64,000 nt of DNA. It comes from an uncultured Lachnospiraceae bacterium (lineage in GTDB: Bacteria; Bacillota; Clostridia; Lachnospirales; Lachnospiraceae). This document shows, piece after piece, positions 9,901 to 15,981 of this stretch (position 1 is the stretch's first letter; each line of letters begins with the position of its first letter). The notes beneath the pieces were generated by a model. That model did no database searches and had not been told where the DNA came from. It saw nothing but the letters and a program-made list of their open reading frames with translations. The position numbers were made by a program, and so were the translations under genes. The DNA lies in the NCBI GenBank assembly GCA_945919075.1, contig CAMEIX010000003.1, forward strand, positions 62,001 to 126,000. The letters run 5' to 3'.

Positions 9901-10704
9901 ATGTGCCACATCATCAAATGCAAGCGAGTCGGGCAACCCATTCTCCAGTGCCTGGGGTGCCTGACTATAGGGTGCTTTGGATTCTGCGGTAATCCCTACC
10001 CAGCCGGAAAATAAATTTGCTGCCGTACTGCAATTTCCTCCATGATCCAGGAAATTCACCTCGAAGCCGTTATCACTGTGTTCATCCCCGTCAAAGTTTC
10101 CAAGAGGATCCTTATAGGTACCATTATATCCAAAGTAGGCAATCGCAAGTTCTGAATAATCCACGTTTTGCGCATTTACATACCCCTTCTTTGCCATGTT
10201 GATTTCTGCCAGACCTATTGCTGCATGTGCCCAACAGGTTCCATATGGATTTTGATCCCTTGCCGGTGGAATATAGGAAGGAAGCTTTATACTATAGTCC
10301 GTGGCACTTACCGAACCGAAGTAGGATGGCAAAACAGCATTCTGTGCCCCCTCTATGGAAGCACCTTCTTTTATGGTCGGTGCATACTCATCAAACTCGG
10401 AAGCAATATACCCATAGTGAACTTCATACTCATCCCGGGCGTCATTATCAGAAGCACTGTCCCCGGCATCACTATCCGAAACACTGCTCTGGGCATCATT
10501 ATCGGATACATCGGACACATCATTATCTGATACACTGCCTGGTGCATCATGACCGGTTACACTCTCTTCACTGAATATAGATTCTGTCTGTTCCTCTGCC
10601 AAAACATGTAAGGTACCAAATTTCTCAAAGCTGCCACTCCCGAGTACAAGAGAGGCAGATAAAGCTATGGCGAATGCTTTTGTTAAAAATTTGCTCTTAA
10701 GCAT
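3925..10704 (-). CDS. Secreted C1A papain-like peptidase with lectin-like, Big and InlB-type repeats
   Basis: A 2259-residue exported protein. I chose the ATG at 10704, with an AAAGGA-type site 11-12 bases upstream; an in-frame ATG at 10716 has no spacing to that site. Layout: signal peptide (about 1-38); an acidic linker with repeated VSDND motifs; a papain-fold domain with Gln151, Cys157 (in NPYGTCWAHA), His322 (in TNHANLAIGW) and Asn354 (in LLRNSW), so the catalytic set is complete; a lectin-like domain of the kind that often follows such peptidases (about 400-560); two Ig/Big-type domains and an FN3-like domain; a long row of InlB/Listeria-Bacteroides repeats (GYTFEGWY... YAKW type, about 830-1545); a row of YTGK...GKGNYTG repeats (about 1580-2180); and a final InlB repeat. 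No LPxTG or SLH anchor is visible. It follows the three paralogous secreted proteins at short spacing. Likely a surface or released adhesin-protease; the substrate is unknown. Confidence 0.85.
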   Translation of the reverse strand: MLKSKFLTKAFAIALSASLVLGSGSFEKFGTLHVLAEEQTESIFSEESVTGHDAPGSVSDNDVSDVSDNDAQSSVSDSDAGDSASDNDARDEYEVHYGYIASEFDEYAPTIKEGASIEGAQNAVLPSYFGSVSATDYSIKLPSYIPPARDQNPYGTCWAHAAIGLAEINMAKKGYVNAQNVDYSELAIAYFGYNGTYKDPLGNFDGDEHSDNGFEVNFLDHGGNCSTAANLFSGWVGITAESKAPYSQAPQALENGLPDSLAFDDVAHLENYYVINRETNPEYIKQAIMEYGAVSMSYFADSKYYNGEHNCFYNYVNNSTNHANLAIGWNDNFPKEYFGTENQPEGDGAWLLRNSWAYEGSEEESYYQYFWVSYYDTSLSEVCYVYDVEDAYNYDNNYQYDASIAGSAFNASSGVQVANVFTAKACETGETLEAVGFHFWDANVGYTVQIYLNPTDANDPTSGSLKEDATVSGETTFAGYYTIPLKNSVRLNKGDKYAVVLTLTGDTDENIRVGIEADYESTGWKTVSYAEAGQSYLKWNPQYAWKDAGAVYGGNVEIKAYTKNLYESLDDFSFTDENLETDGVTIKVGSLAEIGIQGVTASAVSWSSADESIATVKSGVVTGVAVGKTRISASFNGMERSFEVRVGDIQILGDESAFAGETKDYSYKLEKGDASISEEGIIFSSSDTSLATIDNEGRATFLRYGKVTFTVEVSDIKDSITVDISLKDPKVNCGAFSDGITKVWWDAVPGADYYVIKRRINDTAEYVETGRIRADGSATYHFEDDYFKEDVESWCNALYSVYTYVDSKDSWLSYGAAYNYRSFNLNYELNGGTNPADAPTYARMTTTVTLPIPVREGYTFEGWYLEPDFSGTVLGATDTYITSDRTYYAKWSVGEAKSYTITFEENGGDLLPQDQRSKTVTVAKPYGELPTPTRTGYTFEGWYTQTTGGTKITAEQIVNIQGDTTFYAHYVPITYSIKFVDRGATKGTMSNQTFTYDTKETLSTNSFQRKFTLSFSYAGGECDTDMLTIDSEFKGWALTANGEVAYTDGAEILNLTDTSKIINLYAVWEDKEITLPDASKEGYVFTGWYTNSEGGTCIGKGGDKITLNMTRTLYAHFGKQVKVNFDVNGGEALSEEESERRLLSGQAIGTLPTPTKKGSSFDGWYTQKDGGTKVTEDYIVTDNITLYAHWKEKTTKVIFYPNGADTDGTGYYYNWNYGTEYDVPDLTASTVQKRFVKLGYELAGYSLTKDGKVLFEQGGKINLNRIEGVSEDTETVSLYAVWKAKTYKITFKSNGSENGKSYYGNYTYDITYIFPDFEDSSKYEFYYCKLGYHIAGFSFTDGGEVALKAGDSYSLSTLNLIDYDTVELTFYAVWEPNTYKVRFAGNGSENGRDYLFSTIKYDADYTVPDFTDSSKYEYFFVKTGHHLIGYSLEENGDVVLKPNEKYNLKKMGVIDKETTEVTFYAVWEVNTYTVTFDGNKGEVSVPTFSVTYEKKYGTLPTATRNSCEFIGWYDAPIGGNQITENTIYRLLSDTTLYAHWKFDLGDIDKYPEDYEELVANAVQRTGKTREEIEAEIVDYIPNGLWTAGVKASDYTGKAISQPNLHVYYNNKILTLGTDCTIKYSNNVKASDRAAITITGKGRFTGSVVQYFTINRLDISKADADDIHVLFNNRIQKASPVLTYELNGKSVKLKKGTDYTLEYGAGDFSAVGTYSITVTGNGNYYGTKEIKEVIAPNNKILLSKVTIAKIPDQYYTGEEIKLDANALKVTYQKMTLKEGVDYTVTYRKNIGVGTAQVTLTGLDNQENTYAFVGSKTVTFKVLGTSIVKAEVAPIPAQIYTAGPLKPALTLSLSGQALKEGQDYTVTYANNVNAGKAKVMITGINGYSGTLTKSFTITPKPIAAGDIRMPKDLDDTQKYVYAYTKGGTCPEPTVNGNGKTLLKNKDYTLKYSNHTGSGKPAKLTVTGKGNYTGKVEFDYSIQKGRIGELNVQVADFKAIGKAGACNPVITITDVNGKKLSAGKDYYKSFVKSAKTSGSYTYAATYEVKQKDGTTLTRKAGEKVTDTDILQVGMVLNVTIYGNGEYAGSSTKVSFRVVQNDISKATVKINKQQYTGRPIYLTNTDSSAYNYISVTVGKAVLTDKDFEIVGYENNVEKGTAKVTIRGIGNYGGYKTVSFSITPRNIRYTVVLVDTHNTLPAFKIVNMVEGTALPANSFKNTGHTFLGWSDKKGGAVIYQDKAKFSPSPDMVTGSSVFLYAVWE

Positions 10705-10754
10705 GGTAAAATTCATCCTTTGCTATTGTCTTTCTAAACAATCTATTTTGTACT

Positions 10755-13226
10755 TTAACCCTTCAACCGCTCCCAATCATTTTTGGATATTACGATAGAT
10801 ACCTTCACCTTATCCTTCTTCGGAATAACATAACCTTCCTTGGTAGTGATTCTATAGGTTATGTAAATATAACCATCTAATTTTGCATCCTTACCATATT
10901 TCGTCACGTCTTTGCCTTCTGCAATAATCTTGGAATTGACTTCCTTTAGCATTTCATACGCCCAGTAATCATTAACACATAAGTAGTGATTGTCATGTGC
11001 ATCCTTGCAGATATTCAGTTTTTTCGCCAGGTCACTTTCTCCTAATAAGTCCTTTCCTAATTCCATGCCAAAATCAACAAACTGAATCGTATCTTCCGGT
11101 TCCCTGCTGCCGGAATAGGTCAGCTGCTGATAATAACAGTAATCACTTTGACTATCCCATTCCGTATACTGTAATTGTAACATCATGCGCTGCTTGGTTA
11201 TCTTATAGCTTGTCTGAAGTTTATAATCAGTCTTTGGCATACTGTTTATAATTTTAACAGTAAGGGGAGAAGGCGTATAATAATTTCCATCCTTATCACA
11301 TACTGTCAACTGATATTTCAAAGCATTCGGGAATTTTATCCCTTTATAAGGTTTTGCCGCCGACTCCGCAGATTTGTATTGAAAACCAAATCCTCTGACG
11401 GTAAATTCAACATACCCATCCTCATCAATCTGATGCAGAGTGGTGTTTATACACCTTCTCCTGAACGCTTCATCAGCCAGAGTGTTTCCATAATTTGCCA
11501 TGTAGAATGATTTATCTAAACTCATTTGAACGGAGCCGCCTGCATTCTGTTTCCCCACATAAAGCCTGATTGTCTGCATATCATCAATCGTATAAAGTTC
11601 CGCACCGGTTGTAATCTTTGGTTCCCCTTTTAACGGTGTATTCTTTTTGGTTGTGTAATTCACGTCTATAATTTTGTATACACGGCTTTCTGCTCCTGAT
11701 TTAATGGTCACCTCCACAACCGGCGCAGTTGGTATGATATATACATCCTGTGTATCCGTCACCTGCTTGGTATACCCTTCCAATTCCATTTGGGCAGTTA
11801 CTAATTTATAGCAATTCGAGGTTACATTTTTTCCTCCCTTCACACTCACCTTCATATCGTAGTAGTCCTTACCCGATGCGGTTTCAAAATCCAGCCTTAT
11901 GATATCATTCCCATTACCGGTATACTGAAAAGTATAGTCCGGTGTGTTTTTGATAGTTCTCCTTCCGCCCAGACTTAATAGGCCTGTTACTCCTATTTCC
12001 AGTTCATCCATGGCCACAATCTTCTTTTTCAGATTCAGGGTAAGACTCTTCTTATTCTTTCCATCCAGACTGGTCGCAGTCAGGGTAACCGGTTTTCCGG
12101 ATACACTGGCAACGGTAATCCTACCATCTTTATCGATAAAGACATCCTTACTGTTTGATTTGTATGTATAGAGTCTGCTATCCAGCACAGTCGCTTTTTC
12201 CCCCTTCACAAAGGGTTTTGTACTAACACAAAAGTACGTGCCTTGTAAGGAAGCCGCCGTAACTTCATCCCCATTCTGAAATGCATAGTTATCAGCAGAA
12301 GAAACTATAACCGCGGTACCATCTGCCGGAAAGGAATGATACAATTCCACTATACAATAATCCGATGCGGTATTTCCTTCATAATCATTTGCCTGACATA
12401 CAATTTTTAATTTCGGGTACTTCTCTCCATCCCAATTTTTACCAATCGTTACTTTACCGGCAGAACCTATGGTAATATCCTTTCCTTCGTATGGAACATA
12501 GTCCCCGGCTACAGAATCATAATACAGAGCAGACCATTTGAGTGCCCCCGGTTTATAAGCGGTATACCCTTCCCTGTATGCTTTTACAAGAGGTTTTAGC
12601 TGAAGGGTAGCAGATTTTCCGGTTGCTTTATACACCACCATATTTCGTGTATCCATTCTGATACTGTTAATGGACAATACTACATTAATGGTCAGGGTAG
12701 CAGGTTCCGCATGTATCCCTGCAGGCACAATAGGAAGCAGGGTAATGATATATTTTCCCGGAGCGGCTCCGTCATATACACTGACCTTCAATTCCTCGGG
12801 ATTGGAGGTATCACACGTAATATCCGAATAATACGTCAAATTCAGCCCATTCATGCTGATCTCCGAAACCCGATAACCATAACCCTCGTCACTTGTAGTA
12901 CTTTCGTAACCAATTTTCGCCGCTATCACATTGGACTCGCCGGTAAAAACAGTGGTCTTCAAGGCCCTGATTTTTAGTTTCTTACTTTGATACTCTTCAA
13001 TCTCCCAGGCAGAATCTCCGCCGGATACAGTGGGAGCAACCACATCTCCACCGGATACATCGGTTGCTACCGGTTCCGCCCCATCACCACCGGACACGGC
13101 AAATTCCCCCGTTACGTTCTCTCCGGCTGCATAACTTATAATCGGCACCTGTAAAACTTCCGTAATAATTACTGCAATACTTAATACAACAGCAATAAGG
13201 TGGCACAGTTTTTTCCACTTCTTCAT
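10755..13226 (-). CDS. Secreted repeat protein of unknown function, tandem paralogue 3
   Basis: An 823-residue exported protein, not recognised at family level. It starts MKKWKKLCHLIAVVL, a signal peptide ending near YAA, followed by a linker with three VSGGD motifs. The mature part is beta-rich and Ig/Big-like, including a VTLTATSLDGKNKKSLTLNL segment and an ESTTSDEGYGY signature found in all three paralogues of this cluster. Near the C-terminus it has PKTDYKLQTSYKITKQRM and ends in DKVKVSIVISKNDWERL, also shared. No catalytic motif and no wall anchor are seen. An AAGGAG site sits right before its ATG, 12 bases after the stop of paralogue 2, so the two are in one operon, and the giant peptidase gene begins 50 bases after its stop. 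Probably a cell-surface or matrix protein. Confidence 0.7.
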   Translation of the reverse strand: MKKWKKLCHLIAVVLSIAVIITEVLQVPIISYAAGENVTGEFAVSGGDGAEPVATDVSGGDVVAPTVSGGDSAWEIEEYQSKKLKIRALKTTVFTGESNVIAAKIGYESTTSDEGYGYRVSEISMNGLNLTYYSDITCDTSNPEELKVSVYDGAAPGKYIITLLPIVPAGIHAEPATLTINVVLSINSIRMDTRNMVVYKATGKSATLQLKPLVKAYREGYTAYKPGALKWSALYYDSVAGDYVPYEGKDITIGSAGKVTIGKNWDGEKYPKLKIVCQANDYEGNTASDYCIVELYHSFPADGTAVIVSSADNYAFQNGDEVTAASLQGTYFCVSTKPFVKGEKATVLDSRLYTYKSNSKDVFIDKDGRITVASVSGKPVTLTATSLDGKNKKSLTLNLKKKIVAMDELEIGVTGLLSLGGRRTIKNTPDYTFQYTGNGNDIIRLDFETASGKDYYDMKVSVKGGKNVTSNCYKLVTAQMELEGYTKQVTDTQDVYIIPTAPVVEVTIKSGAESRVYKIIDVNYTTKKNTPLKGEPKITTGAELYTIDDMQTIRLYVGKQNAGGSVQMSLDKSFYMANYGNTLADEAFRRRCINTTLHQIDEDGYVEFTVRGFGFQYKSAESAAKPYKGIKFPNALKYQLTVCDKDGNYYTPSPLTVKIINSMPKTDYKLQTSYKITKQRMMLQLQYTEWDSQSDYCYYQQLTYSGSREPEDTIQFVDFGMELGKDLLGESDLAKKLNICKDAHDNHYLCVNDYWAYEMLKEVNSKIIAEGKDVTKYGKDAKLDGYIYITYRITTKEGYVIPKKDKVKVSIVISKNDWERLKG

Positions 13227-13238
13227 ATTCTGCTCCTT

Positions 13239-15758
13239 CTAGTTACATACTTTGGTTAATCGCTTATAATCTGTCTTCGGTACAACAATGGATACTTTTA
13301 CCTTATCTGTTTTATCGATTTTGTAGCCTTCCTTTGTTGTAAGCCGGTAGGAAACATATATGGTTCCATCTACCTTTCCATCCTTACCATACTTCGAAAC
13401 ATCCTTGCCTTCTGCAAGAACCTTGGCATTTGCGGCACAAAGAATGCTGTATGCATCATCATCACACACCGCCAGATAGTAGGAACCGTAGGAATCCTGA
13501 CCGATACATAGGCTATATGCCAAATCGGCTGCATTGAGCAGATTCTTCCCGAGTTCCATCTCTACTCCGGTAATTTCCATGGTATCCGAGGGTTCCTTGG
13601 AACCGGTATAAGTAAGCTGCTGATAATACACAAACTCGTCGGTGAAGTAGTAATCCTCATAGCCATAGGTATCGGTCCACAAGGTATGATGAAAAGTATT
13701 CGGGATCCTTGTCTTGGTAATTTTATAATTGGTCTGAAGCTTATAATCCGTTTTGGGCATTCCGTTCATGATTTTAATGGTAAAGGAAGCAGGTGCATAG
13801 AAACTGCCATCCGGATTCTGAACCGTCATTTGGAATTTCATGGAGTTCGGCAGTTTTACGCCCTTGTAGTAATTGGTACTTGCCACCAATGAACTGTATT
13901 CGTCTGAAAAATTACTGATTCCAAATGTAACATAACCATCCGAGTCCACATATTCCACTCTGCTATTCATACAACGGTAAAACAGATTATCATACATCAT
14001 TTTGTTTCCATAATTCGTATAATAGAATACGGGATCGACCCCTAAATACACTTTTCCCCCTACATTCTGCTTTCCTACATAAATCCGGATTAACTGATAA
14101 TCATTAATTTTATAGACACCGGCACTCGTTGTAATTCTCGGTTCGCCTTTTTGTGGTGTAATTTTTTTTACAGAATAATTTTTATTAACAATTTTATAGA
14201 CACGACTTTCCTTGCCGGATTTGACCGTTACTTCAACCACCTTTGCAGTAGGAATTATCACAACATACTCTCTGCTGTCTATAGAAATAGTTCCCCCAAC
14301 TATTTTTTGTCTGCTTTCAAGGGATTTAAAATAACCGGAAGTAATATTCTTGCCACCCTTGACACTGACTGTCATATCGTGAATATCCGTACCCTCAGTG
14401 GTTCGAAACTTTAAGCCTATGGTTTCATTTCCGGTACCGGCATACTCCAGGGTGTAACCGGGTGTATCCTTTGTAATCGTACCAAGTGAACCACTACTAA
14501 AGAAATGCGTGCGAACGTCTATCTCCAGTTCATCCATAGTAAAAGTCTTCTTTTTTAGATTTAAGGTGATGCTCTTATTCGTTTTCCCATCCAAAGTGGT
14601 AGCCGTTAGGGTTACCGGCTTTCCGGACACGCTTACCACGGTAATATAGCCGTTTGAATCTATCAAAACATCCTTGCTGCTTGACTTATAGGTGTATTCT
14701 CGTCCGTCCATGATATCCCCGTTTACAGAATTGCCGGGGGTTAAGTCCGAGCCCAAGCTAACAGCAAGCCTCTTCCCATTCAGGGATGCTGCCGTGACAT
14801 CATCACCATCCCGGAAGCAATATTTATTAGAATCAATGATGACTGCAGTACCCAATGTAAGAACAGAACTATAAATCACCACATCGCAAAAATCTGAGGC
14901 GCTGTTTCCATCGTAATCATTGGCCTGACATACAATTCTTAATTGCGGGTATCGGTATGCATCATACTCTTTCCCAATCGTTACTTTCCCGGCAGCACTT
15001 ACGGTAATATCCTTCCCTTCATAGGGAATATAACTGCCTTCAGGAGCATACATTACAGTCCATTTTAAAGCATCCGGTTTGTAAGCCGGCAAACCATTAT
15101 AAGCCTGCACATGCAAAGGCTTAACCTGAAAGGTAGCCGCCGTATCGGGTGTTTTATATACTATCAATGTGCCGTATCCCAGAATCAAGTTTGTAATGGA
15201 GGCTACCACATCAAGGGTAATGGTCACCGGTTCCGCATGAATTCCGGCCGGCACTAAAGGAAGCAGGGTTATAGTATATTTTCCCGGAGTAGCATTTCTT
15301 TTCACACTGACTTTCAATTCCTCCGGATTGGAGGTATCGCAGCTTAGCATATCCTGCATATCCAAACTGCCTAACCTGATATCGGTAACCTCATACCCAT
15401 AGCCTTCATCACTTGTAGTCTTTTCATAACCGATCTGGGCTACGGATATATTCTGCTGACCGGTGAAGATGGTTGCGTTTTGAACCTTAACGCTTAGTTT
15501 CCTGCTCTGGTACAGTTCAATCTCCGATACAAAATCCCCGTCAGACACGGTGGGAGCAACCACATCCCCGCCGGATATGGCAGGTTCTTCCACTACAGGT
15601 TCCCCAGGCATTATCGGTTCTTCTATCGCTTCCGCTGTGCTTACAGGCTCTTCTGCCGCATGACTGACCATTTTAAAGTCCGGCACTGCCGTAACTATCA
15701 TTGCCGCACATAATGTTATGGCAAGAAACGAGCGGATTTTCTTCCATCTTCCAATCAT
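13239..15758 (-). CDS. Secreted repeat protein of unknown function, tandem paralogue 2
   Basis: An 839-residue exported protein. I place the start at the ATG at 15758, because the GGGAGG site lies 7 bases before it; an upstream in-frame GTG at 15773 would contain that site inside the coding sequence. It begins MIGRWKKIRSFLAITL, a signal peptide ending near SHAA, followed by a Pro/Glu-rich linker with ISGGD and VSDGD motifs. The body matches the two neighbours: EKTTSDEGYGYEV, a Big-like VTLTATTLDGKTNKSITLNL, PKTDYKLQTNYKIT and a C-terminal DKVKVSIVVPKTDYKRL. No enzyme motif, membrane anchor or sorting signal is visible. It is probably the first gene of an operon running to the giant peptidase, since a terminator separates it from paralogue 1. 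Confidence 0.7.
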   Translation of the reverse strand: MIGRWKKIRSFLAITLCAAMIVTAVPDFKMVSHAAEEPVSTAEAIEEPIMPGEPVVEEPAISGGDVVAPTVSDGDFVSEIELYQSRKLSVKVQNATIFTGQQNISVAQIGYEKTTSDEGYGYEVTDIRLGSLDMQDMLSCDTSNPEELKVSVKRNATPGKYTITLLPLVPAGIHAEPVTITLDVVASITNLILGYGTLIVYKTPDTAATFQVKPLHVQAYNGLPAYKPDALKWTVMYAPEGSYIPYEGKDITVSAAGKVTIGKEYDAYRYPQLRIVCQANDYDGNSASDFCDVVIYSSVLTLGTAVIIDSNKYCFRDGDDVTAASLNGKRLAVSLGSDLTPGNSVNGDIMDGREYTYKSSSKDVLIDSNGYITVVSVSGKPVTLTATTLDGKTNKSITLNLKKKTFTMDELEIDVRTHFFSSGSLGTITKDTPGYTLEYAGTGNETIGLKFRTTEGTDIHDMTVSVKGGKNITSGYFKSLESRQKIVGGTISIDSREYVVIIPTAKVVEVTVKSGKESRVYKIVNKNYSVKKITPQKGEPRITTSAGVYKINDYQLIRIYVGKQNVGGKVYLGVDPVFYYTNYGNKMMYDNLFYRCMNSRVEYVDSDGYVTFGISNFSDEYSSLVASTNYYKGVKLPNSMKFQMTVQNPDGSFYAPASFTIKIMNGMPKTDYKLQTNYKITKTRIPNTFHHTLWTDTYGYEDYYFTDEFVYYQQLTYTGSKEPSDTMEITGVEMELGKNLLNAADLAYSLCIGQDSYGSYYLAVCDDDAYSILCAANAKVLAEGKDVSKYGKDGKVDGTIYVSYRLTTKEGYKIDKTDKVKVSIVVPKTDYKRLTKVCN

Positions 15759-15867
15759 TTTGCTACCTCCCACATTGCATAAACATCTAATTCTATATTA
15801 CTATTGATAGGCTTAGAAAATCAACAAATTTTCAAGATTTCATACGTCGGACAGGAATAATCCCCCA

Positions 15868-15931
15868 AGAGCCGGTTATGCATGTTGTCGGGCAAAAAAA
15901 TACACAGAGCAGGTTATGCGTGCTGCCGGGC
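15868..15931. repeat. Two imperfect 26-bp direct repeats
   Basis: Two related 26-bp units at 15868-15893 and 15906-15931 differ at five positions. Each is followed on the plus strand by a run of 7-8 A. They lie between the terminator of paralogue 1 and the start of paralogue 2, with period 38. They may be a regulatory or leader element for paralogue 2, or remains of duplicated terminators; the sequence does not decide. Confidence 0.6.
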
Positions 15932-15972
15932 AAAAAAAATCCCCACAGGGACTTAAAACCTTGCCCTGTGGG
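15932..15972 (-). terminator. Rho-independent terminator of secreted paralogue 1
   Basis: On the minus strand a 9-bp stem CCCACAGGG/CCCTGTGGG with a 13-base loop is followed by GATTTTTTTT. It begins about 10 bases after the stop codon of the 875-residue gene. Confidence 0.9.
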
Positions 15973-15981
15973 AAATCTTTC

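Noticed and set aside
3925..10704. Many short frames on the plus strand across the giant peptidase gene
   Set aside because: They run antisense in the third-codon phase of a well-supported long gene and show no known domain or ribosome site.
15759..15773. GTG start of secreted paralogue 2 at 15773
   Set aside because: It would place the GGGAGG ribosome site inside the coding sequence; the ATG at 15758 has ideal spacing and matches the paralogues.
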